A stretch of 36,303 bases of DNA from Rhizobiaceae bacterium (GCA_027484835.1 JAIXSF010000097.1:1-36303); one strand, 5' to 3'; counted from the stretch's first letter, positions 9,174-19,388 are shown. Made by a program: numbers and translations. The notes: a model not told the origin generated them from the sequence alone.

Positions 9174-12100
9174 TCAGGCCGCCTGCAGTCCATCACGCGC
9201 GTCGGCGGCAAGCGCCTCCTCCACCTCCCGCAACGCCCTGCGCTTCTCCGCCAGTTCGCCGGCGAAGGCGAAGACACCACCCCGCCGCGACTGGTAGGAG
9301 ACGAGCCGCCGCTGATATTCCTCCAGCCGCTGGCGATAGCGCTCGCGCTCTTCCTGGAACCCGTCGAGCGCATGCTCGAGGCGGGAGACCGCGCCGAGCG
9401 GCGTGACGGTGACCGGCAATTCGATCTCATAATCCGCGCCCGTCCGCTGGAGCAGCGTCTGGTAGTGGTAATTGTTACCGCGGCCAAAACGCTCGCCGTC
9501 ATAGACGAGATCGAAGCCGCCGATCGAGGCGATATGAAGCTCGCCTTCCTGGCTGAGCTGGACGAGGGTGAGGATTTCCTTCATCAACGCCCGGCCGACG
9601 TCTTTCCGCTCCGTATACGGTTTGCCCATCACGGTCATGTTGAAGGCGTCGCCTGACGTCGGAACCAGCCGTTCGATATCCCGGCCGATTTCGCCAATGC
9701 GGCGGGTCGCCGTTTCGATCTCACGCTCGGCGTCGCGAAGCTGCCGGCGGACGGCAAAGAGATCGTCGTCGTGGGCAGCGCGCAGGCGCTCAAGGCGAGC
9801 AACGTCGGCCTCCAGCCCGGCCTTCTGCATCAGGCGCTCGTCACCACTGGCAATCGCCTTGGCCATGGCGAACTGGTTGGCCTGGCCTTCATTCAGGTCT
9901 TCGAGCCTCCGGATCGAGGTGTCGCCGGAAAGAGCCGCGGCGATGAAGCGGGCCTTGCGCTCGTTCTGCTGCCACATCGTCGCGTCGAGCGAACCTTGCG
10001 TGGCATAAGCGTAGATATCGACCTCGTCATGCTGGTTGCCCTGGCGGACGATCCGGCCCTCGCGCTGCTCGATCTGCGAAGGCAGCCACGGCACATCGAG
10101 GTGATGAAGCGCCTTCAGCCGGAGTTGCGCATTGACGCCGGTGCCCATCGTCTCCGAACTACCGATCAGGAAGCGGACCTTGCCGGCGCGGACGTCGCCG
10201 AACAGGCGCTGCTTGGCCTCGGTCTTCTTATAGTCCTGCATGACGGCGATTTCGGATGCCGGCACGCCCATGCGGATGAGTTCGTCGCGAATCCAGCGAT
10301 AGGCGGAAAAACCCCTCGTCTTCTCGACATTGATCGTGCCGAGGTCGGAAAAGATCATCTGCGCGGCGCCCGGCAGCTCGTAATCCTTACCATCCGGCCG
10401 GAGGTAGCTATTCTCCGAGGTTTCCCTCCAAATACGATGGGCGTTGCGGACGAGAAGATTGAGCTTGTTGTCCGGTTCATCATCAATCGCCGGCATCACG
10501 AGGCGAAGATCGATCGCCGCATGGCGGCCGTCGGTGATGACGGAAAGCAGAATGTCGTCGCCCGGCTGCGCCGGCCCCTCGCGCTCTTCGATCGCCTTTA
10601 TGCGGCTCTCCAGAATCTGCTGGTAAATCTTGAAGGCGGGCGTCGGGGCGGCGGTCAGAATCTGCCTCTTCCCGGTAGCGATCTCCGGCACCTTCACATA
10701 GGCTCTGAGATCTTCCGGCATCACCACATCGGCGAAGGCGCGGAACATGGCGATCAGCTCGGGCACGTTCACGAACGACGCGAACCGGCTGACGGGCTTG
10801 TATTTGCCGGACGGCTGAAGCTCCAGTTCGGTGCGCTCGTCACCGAAATTGCTCGCCCAGGCGTCGAACTCGTGCAGGCCGCGCTCGTGCAACGCCTCGT
10901 AGCCGAGCAGGCGCTGGATCGAGAACATTTCTCCGAGCGTGTTGGTGATCGGCGTTCCCGAGGCAAGCACGAGCGCCCGGCCCGGATTCTTCGTCTCGAT
11001 GTAACGGGATTTCACATAGAGATCCCAGGCCTTTTGCGACCCGTTCGGATCGATGCCCTTGAGCGTCGACATATTGGTGGCGAAGCTAAGTTTTCTGAAC
11101 TCCTGCGCCTCGTCGACGATGATCTGGTCGACGCCGATTTCGGAGATGGTCAGAAGATCGTCCTTGCGGGTGGAGAGAGATTCCAGCCGCTCAGCCAAGC
11201 CCTCCTTCAGCCGCTCGAGCCGCTTGCGCGAGACCCGGTCCTCGTCATCAACCTTGGTCAGCAGGTCCTCGTAGAGCTGCAGCTCGTCGTGCATCATCTG
11301 TTGTTCGAAGGCGGATGGCACACCGATGAACCTGAACGCGGAATGCGTGATGATGATCGCATCCCAGACAGCCGACGCAGCCCGCGACAGGAAACGCTGA
11401 CGCTTGTCTTTGGTGAAGTTGGTCTCATCGGCGACGAGAATGTTCGCTGCGGGATAGAGCGCCAGAAACTCGCGCGCCGCCTGTGCGAGGCAGTGGCCGG
11501 GAACGACCAGCATCGCTTTTGCGATCAGACCCAACCTCCGCTGCTCCATGATGGCGGCCGCCATCGTCATGGTCTTGCCGGCGCCGACGGCATGGGCAAG
11601 ATAGGTGGAGCCGGAAGAGATGATCCTCCAGATGCCACGCTTCTGGTGCCCATAAAGAGTAAAGGCGCCAGAGGCGCCCGGAAGATGGAGATGGGAACCG
11701 TCGAATTTGCGCGGTGCGATATTATTGAAGCGGTCATTATAGACCCGCGCCAGCCGGTCGGTGCGATCCGGATCGGACCATACCCAGGTCTGGAACGCCT
11801 CCTTCATCCGCTGGAGCTTGTCGCGTGCGGCTTCCGTATCGACGACATTCAGCACCCGCCGCTCGCCGTCGGCGTCTTTGAACGTGTCGAATATCTGCGG
11901 AACGCGGCTATTCAGCGCATCGGCGAGCAGCTCACCCGCATGGCGGCGGCTGGTGCCCCATTCCGATGTGCCGGCCGCGGTGTAACCAAGCTGCCGCGCC
12001 TCGCCCGTCCATGAACCAAGCTCTGGCATATGATGGATGCGGATTTCCGCACCCATCATTTCCTTGACGAAGGCCGTGACGTCTGACGCCGGGATCCAGG

Positions 12101-14291
12101 GCGCACCCAGACGTGCGGTGATGTCGGAGGGACGCAGATCGGCTGGCTGGACCTCCTGCAAGGCAAGCACATTCCGCCGGAACTCCGGATCGAGCCCGGC
12201 CGCCGCTTCCGCCGCAGCAAGCTTGGTGCGCACAGGGCCGGAAAGATAGGCGTCGGAGGTCTGCCAGGATCCATCGGCCGGATCGCGGAAGATGGCATCG
12301 CCCAACTCGGCAATCACCGCTTGCGTGTCACGATGCAGCAGTTCAGCGATATGGTCGATGTCGACGCGGCCGCGTTCGTTGAGCACGACGGCGAGCGCAT
12401 CCGCAGCGCTGGTGATCACCGGCGGCGCCGGGGGCGAGATGACCCGTTCGGAAAAGATCGGACCGGCCTTGGCGGTGTCGGCCTCGAGATCGTAGTTCTC
12501 GATCGACGCGACCAGCCAGCAATCGGGATCGTCGCGAAAGGGTTGAAGGTTCGGTTGCCGATGAACCTCCCGCACCTCGCCGGTTTCGTCATTCTCGGTG
12601 ATGGACACTGTTGTGTGGTTGATCGGCCCGAAATCGCGAACGAATGACGACCAGGCAATGCGGAGCCTTACCTGCAGATCTTTCCACGGGCGATCCTGCT
12701 CCTGAGCCTTCAAGACCTCCCGCACCGCGTCGCGAACCGGGATCAGTTTCCGGATGATCCGAACCTGCTTTTCGGAGAAGCCTTCGCCGCTGCGACCCTT
12801 GCGGATCTTGATCGGAAGCGGCGCGCCATCGACCCTCTGCATGAGGCCGTGCCTGACATCAATGAAGAAACTGCCCTCACGGACCTTTTCGGATCGGGGG
12901 CGGAGATCGACGATGTCGCCGAGCTCGTCTTCCAGATCGATGTCGATTTCGGTCGGCTCGCCGTCGTAAAGGTCTTCCGGAAGGAGAGAGATGGCGGCCT
13001 TCAGTGCCGTTTCGAGATCGGCCCCGGCGCGGGGACGGCATGTGTAGGTCTCGCCGAACGGGCCAGATGTTAGCGCGTGGTCGCCCAGTACGAAGTCCGG
13101 ATGGCGCGCGAACCAGCGATTCACGCGGATCGCACCTTCGTCCTCTATCGCCGGACGGACTTCCTCCAGATCGAGCCACGACGGATCGCCCTCCGACTCC
13201 GCAACCTTGGGCTTGCGGAAGAACAGGATGTCGACCACGACGTCCGTGCCGGCATCGTGGCGGAAGCTGCCCTCCGGCAACCGGATCGCCGCGATCAGAT
13301 CGGCGGATTTGGCGATATGCTCGCGGGCGGTCGCGTCCGCCTTGTCCATCGTGCCCGAAGAGGTGACGAAGGCGGCGAAAGCGCCGGGTTTCAAAAGATC
13401 GATCGACCGGGCAATGAAATAATCATGCAGACGCAGGCCGAGCGAGCGGTATTGCCGGTCCGAACGCACCGTGCGATCGGAGAAGGGTGGATTGCCGATG
13501 GCGAGATCGTAGATCGGCGAGAGATCGGTGCGCGCGAAATCCCCTTCGATAATCCGGGCTTTCGGCTGCAGGAGCTTCACGATCCGCGCTGTCACCGGAT
13601 CGAGCTCAACGCCGGTCACATAGCTCTTGTCGCGATACGCCCTCGGCATCAGCGCCGGAAACAGGCCCGTACCGATGCCCGGCTCCAGTACGCGGCCGCC
13701 GCGCCAGCCCATGCGCTGCAAACCCGCCCAGATTGCCCGGATGATGAACTCCGGCGTGAAATGCGCATACTGCGTGCAACGCGACAGGCTGGAATAGTCG
13801 CTCTCCGAGACGGCACTTTCGAGCGAACTGGCGAGATCGTCCCAGCCATCCCGGAAACTCACCTCGCCCGGGCGGCGAAACATCCCGTTCGCCAGCTCGG
13901 AGGCGCCGAAGCCGGTGAAACGGATCAGCCGCTTCTGATGCTCGCGCGTGACGGGGCCATTGTTCCGCTCGATTTCGTTCGCGGCCAAAATGGCCGCCAC
14001 GCTCAATCTCGCACGTTCCTTCCACGACGCAGCAAGGTCGCGATCCTCGCCATCATCAAGGAAGAAGTTCGCGCGGTCGCCCTGCCGGCGCGGTGCTGAC
14101 CGCCGGGGCGCCGCGATCGGCACGGCTGGAGCGGGAGCGGGCGGCGTCGGATCGGGATCGTCGTCATTGGCCGCCTCGGGCGCGAAGCCGCCGAAGGCCG
14201 TGACGCCAAGTCCAAGCCCTGACGACAGGGCTGTATTCCCGAACATGTCGAGGGTGCCAGACGGATCAAGCGAAAAAGGATCGTTGGACAT
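9174..14291 (-). CDS. Large methylase-helicase fusion (N6-adenine methyltransferase-like domain plus SNF2-type helicase; DarB-like/strawberry-notch-like)
   Basis: 1705 aa; methylase motif IYDLAIGNPPFSD; helicase motifs AHAVGAGKTMTMAAAIME, IIVDEAQEFRK and QREGRIVRQGNQHDEV. Confidence 0.88.
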   Translation of the reverse strand: MSNDPFSLDPSGTLDMFGNTALSSGLGLGVTAFGGFAPEAANDDDPDPTPPAPAPAVPIAAPRRSAPRRQGDRANFFLDDGEDRDLAASWKERARLSVAAILAANEIERNNGPVTREHQKRLIRFTGFGASELANGMFRRPGEVSFRDGWDDLASSLESAVSESDYSSLSRCTQYAHFTPEFIIRAIWAGLQRMGWRGGRVLEPGIGTGLFPALMPRAYRDKSYVTGVELDPVTARIVKLLQPKARIIEGDFARTDLSPIYDLAIGNPPFSDRTVRSDRQYRSLGLRLHDYFIARSIDLLKPGAFAAFVTSSGTMDKADATAREHIAKSADLIAAIRLPEGSFRHDAGTDVVVDILFFRKPKVAESEGDPSWLDLEEVRPAIEDEGAIRVNRWFARHPDFVLGDHALTSGPFGETYTCRPRAGADLETALKAAISLLPEDLYDGEPTEIDIDLEDELGDIVDLRPRSEKVREGSFFIDVRHGLMQRVDGAPLPIKIRKGRSGEGFSEKQVRIIRKLIPVRDAVREVLKAQEQDRPWKDLQVRLRIAWSSFVRDFGPINHTTVSITENDETGEVREVHRQPNLQPFRDDPDCWLVASIENYDLEADTAKAGPIFSERVISPPAPPVITSAADALAVVLNERGRVDIDHIAELLHRDTQAVIAELGDAIFRDPADGSWQTSDAYLSGPVRTKLAAAEAAAGLDPEFRRNVLALQEVQPADLRPSDITARLGAPWIPASDVTAFVKEMMGAEIRIHHMPELGSWTGEARQLGYTAAGTSEWGTSRRHAGELLADALNSRVPQIFDTFKDADGERRVLNVVDTEAARDKLQRMKEAFQTWVWSDPDRTDRLARVYNDRFNNIAPRKFDGSHLHLPGASGAFTLYGHQKRGIWRIISSGSTYLAHAVGAGKTMTMAAAIMEQRRLGLIAKAMLVVPGHCLAQAAREFLALYPAANILVADETNFTKDKRQRFLSRAASAVWDAIIITHSAFRFIGVPSAFEQQMMHDELQLYEDLLTKVDDEDRVSRKRLERLKEGLAERLESLSTRKDDLLTISEIGVDQIIVDEAQEFRKLSFATNMSTLKGIDPNGSQKAWDLYVKSRYIETKNPGRALVLASGTPITNTLGEMFSIQRLLGYEALHERGLHEFDAWASNFGDERTELELQPSGKYKPVSRFASFVNVPELIAMFRAFADVVMPEDLRAYVKVPEIATGKRQILTAAPTPAFKIYQQILESRIKAIEEREGPAQPGDDILLSVITDGRHAAIDLRLVMPAIDDEPDNKLNLLVRNAHRIWRETSENSYLRPDGKDYELPGAAQMIFSDLGTINVEKTRGFSAYRWIRDELIRMGVPASEIAVMQDYKKTEAKQRLFGDVRAGKVRFLIGSSETMGTGVNAQLRLKALHHLDVPWLPSQIEQREGRIVRQGNQHDEVDIYAYATQGSLDATMWQQNERKARFIAAALSGDTSIRRLEDLNEGQANQFAMAKAIASGDERLMQKAGLEADVARLERLRAAHDDDLFAVRRQLRDAEREIETATRRIGEIGRDIERLVPTSGDAFNMTVMGKPYTERKDVGRALMKEILTLVQLSQEGELHIASIGGFDLVYDGERFGRGNNYHYQTLLQRTGADYEIELPVTVTPLGAVSRLEHALDGFQEERERYRQRLEEYQRRLVSYQSRRGGVFAFAGELAEKRRALREVEEALAADARDGLQAA

Positions 14292-14394
14292 GAAAATGCT
14301 CTCCTTGGAAAAGGGCGAGCGCCATCGTTCCGCTGGAAGTAACCTGCGGGCGGGACGGTCGCGAAGTTGTTGGAAGGGTGCGGCAAGCGCCGCG

Positions 14395-14808
14395 TCAGCG
14401 GCGGATCAGGCTGATGGATATGGACGTGTCGTCCATCACGATCTGCAGATGCGTCGCGTCGGGCTGAGCTGCGACGAGCTTTTCGAGTTCGACGGCGTCG
14501 ATGAATTCGACCCCGTCATCGCCACCGAAATATCGTCGCTTGAAATGCCAGTAATCCGGATGGGTCTTCGGATCGCACTCCTCGGCATAGATGACGAGCG
14601 GACGCTGTCCCTCGGCGAGTTTTCCGTTCGAGAGAACGTATACGCCCTCGTCACCGACCAGCCAAAGGCCGGCTCTGGCCTCGGCTTCGGGGGATATTCC
14701 CTGATACGGAAGGCGAAATCCGCCGTTTGCGGCCGCGTCGGCCCGACCGCGGGCGAGCACAGCGCCGATGTCGATGAGGGAGAAGGTGAACATGCCGCTC
14801 TCCCTCAC
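14395..14808 (-). CDS. Conserved hypothetical protein
   Basis: 137 aa; FTFSLIDIGAVLARGRADAAANGGFRLPYQGISPEAEARAGLWLVGDEGVYVLSNGK...; overlaps the upstream gene stop. Confidence 0.65.
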   Translation of the reverse strand: MRESGMFTFSLIDIGAVLARGRADAAANGGFRLPYQGISPEAEARAGLWLVGDEGVYVLSNGKLAEGQRPLVIYAEECDPKTHPDYWHFKRRYFGGDDGVEFIDAVELEKLVAAQPDATHLQIVMDDTSISISLIRR

Positions 14809-15407
14809 GCTGCGATCGCGTCGGGCAGGTAACGCAGATGGACCGGCAGCTTCGCCGCGATCTCCGCGTCGGTCAGATCTTCCAGCAGCTTGAGCGTGGT
14901 GCCGCCTGGTCTGGCGAAGAACATCACCGTGCGCTTGCCACGATCATCCTCTGGCCAACGCTCGCCGGCGTAGCCGCGATAGTCGTCAGCCGTGCTGCTC
15001 CAGATGTGCTCCAGACGCTCCTCGCGCGTCATCGCCCGGACAGGACGGGATTCACGCTTGATGATCGCCGTGCGCATGCGCTGGGGCGAGCGCTTGTCGG
15101 CGAGGTCGCAATAACCGTGGAAGTGCCGGATACGCCCGTCGATCGACAGCGTGAAAAAGATGCTGGTGATCGAACCGGTCAGGAATTCGCGCATGGCGAA
15201 CATCGCAGCCTCCATCCAAAGCGGCGGCAGGATCTCGAACATGTAATCGTGGGATGCCTCACCGATCTCGAACCATTCGCCGCGATAGAGCGCGCTGTCG
15301 TCGCCCTCCCACCGGTTCGGGCGCTGCGCGTGACGGTCGAACATGCGGAACATCTGATGCCGGTCTGCGACACCCTGGAATACCTTGCGGATAGGAGAGA
15401 GGTTCAT
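14805..15407 (-). CDS. DUF1419-like plasmid protein
   Basis: Start taken at MNLSPIRKVFQGVADRHQMFRMFDRHAQRPNRWEGDDSALYRGEWFEI (ATG at 15407, SD GGAG). Confidence 0.65.
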   Translation of the reverse strand: MNLSPIRKVFQGVADRHQMFRMFDRHAQRPNRWEGDDSALYRGEWFEIGEASHDYMFEILPPLWMEAAMFAMREFLTGSITSIFFTLSIDGRIRHFHGYCDLADKRSPQRMRTAIIKRESRPVRAMTREERLEHIWSSTADDYRGYAGERWPEDDRGKRTVMFFARPGGTTLKLLEDLTDAEIAAKLPVHLRYLPDAIAA

Positions 15408-15515
15408 GATGGGCTCCTTCTGGCCTTCGTCGGGAGGGACGCGCGGCTCATCCCTCGTGGACAGCCATCTTCTATTCAGCCCTTCCTGACCCCTCCCCCG
15501 CGGCCGCCTCTCCGA

Positions 15516-15569
15516 CGGCCGCGTCAAGGGCCGGCAAAGCCGGGCGAAGCTTCACCCTTGACGCGGCCG
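15516..15569. repeat. Perfect 15-bp inverted repeat with 24-nt loop at the 3' end of the Toprim gene
   Basis: CGGCCGCGTCAAGGG (15516-15530) and CCCTTGACGCGGCCG (15555-15569). Confidence 0.75.
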
Positions 15570-16514
15570 GCGGGCATGCGGCAGGCCTCTTTTCCCCTCC
15601 TTCTCCCGTTCCTTCTTTTCTTTTTCTCGCGCGCGCAGCGCATCATTCCAATCCTCGGCCGGCGGCGTCAGGCGAAACCAGTTGCAGCCGGCATCTTCGG
15701 CGATGTCGCGCAGTCGGCCGGCAAAGGTCTCGCCCTGGCTGTTGGCATCCGTGGCGGCGACAAGCTCAGCACCGGGACGTGCGGCGAGCACGCGAACTGC
15801 GGTTTCTGTCGTCGGCGACCATCCGCCGCCCGTGCTGAGATAGAGACTGCCCTCGCGCAACCCTTCGAACGCAGCCAGGCTCATCGCGTCGATCGCCGCC
15901 TCCGTAACGCACAGACGTGAGGCCGCGAGAGTGCCTAACCGGAAGAGCACTTTCGACCCACCTGTCGAGAAGCCACGCCAATCGGGACCGCGTTCCTCCC
16001 AGCCGGTGACGCCGCCATCGGCATCGACATGGGCCGCCCACATACTGCCGTGCGGGCCTTCACGCAGGACGTTGTGACGGATGGCATCGCGGATGATGGC
16101 CTCGGGCAGGTGTCGCCCGTCGCGCAGATAACGCCACGTCATCGATCCGCGCCACGGTTTGCGCCGTTTTTCCCATCGTTCCGGAATGGAACTGGGCGGT
16201 GTGGAATGGCAGGTGGGACGGGTCCAGACCGGTTCTTTCGGCACGGAGCCGACCAATGAAGCGATGCGGTCCAGAGCTTCGACGAAGAATACGCCGTCGA
16301 GATGTTGGACAAGACCGAACACATCGCCCTTAGCGTCGGACAGGGGGTCGAACCATCCTCTCCCCTCATGGATGACGATGACGATCTCCGCACTGCGTCG
16401 ATACTTGACTGCCTTGCGGGTGCTCTCCCTTACGTCGGCCGCAAAGCCGGCCTGCTCAAGCACGACGCCGCAGAGGACACGGTCCCGCAGGTCTTCCAGT
16501 TCGTTTTTTTCCAT
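15552..16514 (-). CDS. DUF3991/Toprim-domain protein (primase-like plasmid protein)
   Basis: Start taken at MEKNELEDLRDRVLCGVVLEQAGF; Toprim-like LCVTEAAIDAMSLAAFEG...LVAATDANSQGETFAGRL. Confidence 0.75.
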   Translation of the reverse strand: MEKNELEDLRDRVLCGVVLEQAGFAADVRESTRKAVKYRRSAEIVIVIHEGRGWFDPLSDAKGDVFGLVQHLDGVFFVEALDRIASLVGSVPKEPVWTRPTCHSTPPSSIPERWEKRRKPWRGSMTWRYLRDGRHLPEAIIRDAIRHNVLREGPHGSMWAAHVDADGGVTGWEERGPDWRGFSTGGSKVLFRLGTLAASRLCVTEAAIDAMSLAAFEGLREGSLYLSTGGGWSPTTETAVRVLAARPGAELVAATDANSQGETFAGRLRDIAEDAGCNWFRLTPPAEDWNDALRAREKEKKEREKEGKRGLPHARRPRQG

Positions 16515-16623
16515 CCTTCTGCCGGCGCTATCGCGTCCGCCCTTCTCGTCCGTTTCTTTTTTCCCGCAGTTTGCGGGGCAGTTTCCGGCGGTCCGCGAAG
16601 AGCAAAGGAGGCAAGGGCGCGGC

Positions 16624-16651
16624 CGACAAGGTGCAGATCTGCACCTTGTCG
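16624..16651. repeat. Perfect 28-bp DNA palindrome
   Basis: CGACAAGGTGCAGATCTGCACCTTGTCG, self-complementary at all 14 pairs. Confidence 0.9.
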
Positions 16652-16731
16652 AAGTGGCCGTGCCAGCCGCGGCGAAGCTTCCCTTGCCGCCTGCCGCTCG
16701 CAAGCGGCACCCGAAGTGGGAAGATGCCGGC

Positions 16732-16914
16732 TCAATGAGCCGGCCCGTATTCGAAGGGATCGAATTCGGCGATGGTCTCGACCTCGCCGTCATCGAGTTC
16801 GTCGCTCGGCAGAATGCCGAACTCGTTTCCTGCCCTGAAGAGCGTGACCGGGACCATAAGGGTGCGGGCAAGTGCGAAAGCGTGGCGTTGAGCGAGTGCA
16901 AGATCCTGTGCCAT
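16732..16914 (-). CDS. Small conserved hypothetical protein
   Basis: MAQDLALAQRHAFALARTLMVPVTLFRAGNEFGILPSDELDDGEVETIAEFDPFEYGPAH; ATG at 16914. Confidence 0.55.
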   Translation of the reverse strand: MAQDLALAQRHAFALARTLMVPVTLFRAGNEFGILPSDELDDGEVETIAEFDPFEYGPAH

Positions 16915-17198
16915 GTGAGAAACCTCCGTCCGGAGCGGGCCAATCCCGCTCGATGGCTCCTCGAAGGGACCAGGGACGGTCGCGATCACCGCGAAGGCGA
17001 CGCCGAGCGGCGGCAGCTTGCTAGCCGACCCTCAACGGGTTGATCGACGGAGATCCGGACTTGGGTCCAGGACGCCATCCATAAAGAGCGGGAATGGTTT
17101 GCTTCGGCGGGCCAGGTGATATTCCGGCACAGGTCTTCCACTGGCGCCACAGCTGCAGCCGCGACCTGCGATCTTTCCGCCACGCACCGGGCAGGTGT

Positions 17199-17471
17199 TC
17201 AACGGCGACCGGCGGTTTCCTGATCGGCAATTGCCTTGACGACCTCAAAGTCCATCGCGGCACGCGGTTCTATGCGGGCGACTTCGCTGGCGACCTTGGC
17301 CCAATGCCAGTATTCGGCGGTATTACCTTGCGCCCGGCTGCGAGCAGCTCTTCGCTGTGCCTCGTAGTAAGCATTGACAGGGTCCGATGCAGCCAGCCGC
17401 CTAGCATCTCCCTGCCAACGGCGGCGGATAGTTCGCCAGTGTTCGATCCATTGCCGCAGGAATGCGATCAT
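17199..17471 (-). CDS. Small hypothetical protein
   Basis: 90 aa; 4-nt overlap with the upstream DUF429 gene. Confidence 0.5.
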   Translation of the reverse strand: MIAFLRQWIEHWRTIRRRWQGDARRLAASDPVNAYYEAQRRAARSRAQGNTAEYWHWAKVASEVARIEPRAAMDFEVVKAIADQETAGRR

Positions 17472-18289
17472 GGCCGGGCCCGCCGCGTCGCGAGAAGTTC
17501 TGAGCGGGGTATCCAGATCGCCGAAATGTCGTCACCGAATGGCACTGCGGTTCCCTCGAAGACGCATATCCCAACCCAGGCGCAGATGACCGCGTCGAGC
17601 ATGTCCTCGAACGCCTTCAACTGCCATGATGGGGCCTCGAACGGGGGAAGCTGCAAAGCGTTAGAAGCGCCCGATATTTCCTGGTCCAGATGGACGACGA
17701 TTGTCCGCCAGGTTTCAAAGAGTTTAGTGCGCCGGTTTGCAGGGTTTTCCGTTGGCCAGTAATTGCGGGTCTTACCCTGCTTGTAGGGCAGCCGCTTTTC
17801 GGTGCTCATTAGTTCGACCAGGGCTGGATGCGGGTAGACCTCCAGCAGGCCCGGCAAGCAAACCTCTTTCGTCAGCAGTCCATACCCGCAGCGCTCGAAA
17901 CTGCCCCTCAGATCGTCGCTAACCTTGCCGGGCCTGACCGCACTCGGCGTGTGAGTGCTGCAATGACGGGCGCCATAGGCTGCCGAAACCAGATTGTCCG
18001 AAACTCGCCGCGCGGTGATCGGCTCGAGAGAAAGGGGCATATCCACGGCAACAAGGTCCACAGGAGCTCCAGCGAGTTTTCCGGCGGCACTAAGGAGAGC
18101 AACGGCCTCTGCGACCGAGCCGGATGGACGGGACGTGGAGATCAGACCCTCATCGGCGTGGTTCAGAAAGTGGCGATAGGACGATCCCGCGAAGATCAGG
18201 CGCCAGTTGCCGTCCGTGGAGGAAACCAGCGCGACACCCCTCGGCTGTGCCGCGGTCCAGGCCGCATCAATACCCAGAATAGCCATCAT
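17468..18289 (-). CDS. DUF429 protein (predicted RNase H-like nuclease)
   Basis: 273 aa; MAILGIDAAWTAAQPRGVALV...VDLVAVDMPLSLEPITARRVSDN...LLEVYPHPALVEL. Confidence 0.8.
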   Translation of the reverse strand: MMAILGIDAAWTAAQPRGVALVSSTDGNWRLIFAGSSYRHFLNHADEGLISTSRPSGSVAEAVALLSAAGKLAGAPVDLVAVDMPLSLEPITARRVSDNLVSAAYGARHCSTHTPSAVRPGKVSDDLRGSFERCGYGLLTKEVCLPGLLEVYPHPALVELMSTEKRLPYKQGKTRNYWPTENPANRRTKLFETWRTIVVHLDQEISGASNALQLPPFEAPSWQLKAFEDMLDAVICAWVGICVFEGTAVPFGDDISAIWIPRSELLATRRARP

Positions 18290-18305
18290 CGCCTCTTCCG
18301 GCCAT

Positions 18306-19286
18306 TCAGGGCGCCCGAAAACGATCGAGCGCCGTCAGATATTTGACCGGTGGATCGGCATCCCAGCGATAGATCTCCGTCCGCAGGAAATCCAGCTCCT
18401 TGTCGAACTTCTCCTCCGGCAGTTCAACCCACCAGGATTTCGGGCGACCGTCGGAGCCGTCCGACCAGCGATAACCGCGCGCCTTGAGATTGTCCTTCAT
18501 GTCGAATGGGGAATTCTCAGCGTAGATGCGAACCCGTGATCGCTGGCTGACCTGATAGAGCTCCGCAAATGGCGCTACGATCGAATCGGGCCATGTCTGC
18601 CCAAGCACTTCTAACAGCGCGAAACAATCGTCGACTGCTCGGTGCCCATCGTGAAAATATCCCGACTGGCCGATCAAATAGCCCAGCTTGCTTCCCTCGA
18701 AGCCGCGCGCCGACCAGTCGATCTCTGAGACCGAGCAGGCCCACGCCTTATCGACGAAGATCGGCGAGAAGGCTTCGCAAAAGGGCCGGTCGAAACCGGC
18801 ATTGTGGGCAATGAGCAGGTCGGCCGGCTCGATGAGGGATTTAAGGCGCGCAACGTCGATCACCTGACCGGCGACCATGTCATCGGTGATAGCGGTCAGG
18901 CGTGTGATTTCGGCGGGGATCGGAATCGTCGGCTGTTGAAGCCCACCATAGACGCCCGTGATGTCGCCAATCACACCCGCTTCGTTGAAGGTGAAGGCGA
19001 TCACACCGATTTCGATGATTTCATCGGAGCGGTGGTTGAGGCCGGTGGTTTCGGTGTCGAGGATCACTCCGCGGCGCCGGAATTCCGGCCGTGGGTGTTC
19101 GACGAGCGGCCTCGGTAGAAGCTTTCGCAGGATACGGTAATTGCCGGTCGCTTCGAGATGACGAACCATCGCCTCGTCATCCAATCCGATGCCGTCCTGA
19201 CCACCTTTTGCGACAACCTGCGGCCTGGCAACTCGCTCGGTAGCCGGCATAACAGGAGCTGCAAAGAAGTCGAGTTGCCGGGTCAT
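18306..19286 (-). CDS. DnaQ-like 3'-5' exonuclease domain protein
   Basis: 326 aa; ExoI motif VILDTETTGLNHRSDEIIEIGVIAF; LIAHNAGFDRPF; GHRAVDDCFALLEVL. Confidence 0.85.
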   Translation of the reverse strand: MTRQLDFFAAPVMPATERVARPQVVAKGGQDGIGLDDEAMVRHLEATGNYRILRKLLPRPLVEHPRPEFRRRGVILDTETTGLNHRSDEIIEIGVIAFTFNEAGVIGDITGVYGGLQQPTIPIPAEITRLTAITDDMVAGQVIDVARLKSLIEPADLLIAHNAGFDRPFCEAFSPIFVDKAWACSVSEIDWSARGFEGSKLGYLIGQSGYFHDGHRAVDDCFALLEVLGQTWPDSIVAPFAELYQVSQRSRVRIYAENSPFDMKDNLKARGYRWSDGSDGRPKSWWVELPEEKFDKELDFLRTEIYRWDADPPVKYLTALDRFRAP

Positions 19287-19388
19287 TCAATTCCGATCCA
19301 ATTGCGGCTTACGGAGCGCACAATACGCATCGACGCCAGTGCAAGCAACGAGGTGCCAAGTGTGTCTCCCTTCGCAGGTAGCGTGCGG

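Noticed and set aside
9771-12014. 747-aa plus-strand ORF antisense to the methylase-helicase.
   Set aside because: Composition is that of an antisense shadow of a high-GC gene, and the minus strand has clear motifs.
14352-16985. Shared 13-mer GGGACGGTCGCGA upstream of the methylase-helicase gene (14352-14364) and the small ORF (16973-16985).
   Set aside because: Several 13-mer matches are expected by chance in a GC-rich 36 kb window.
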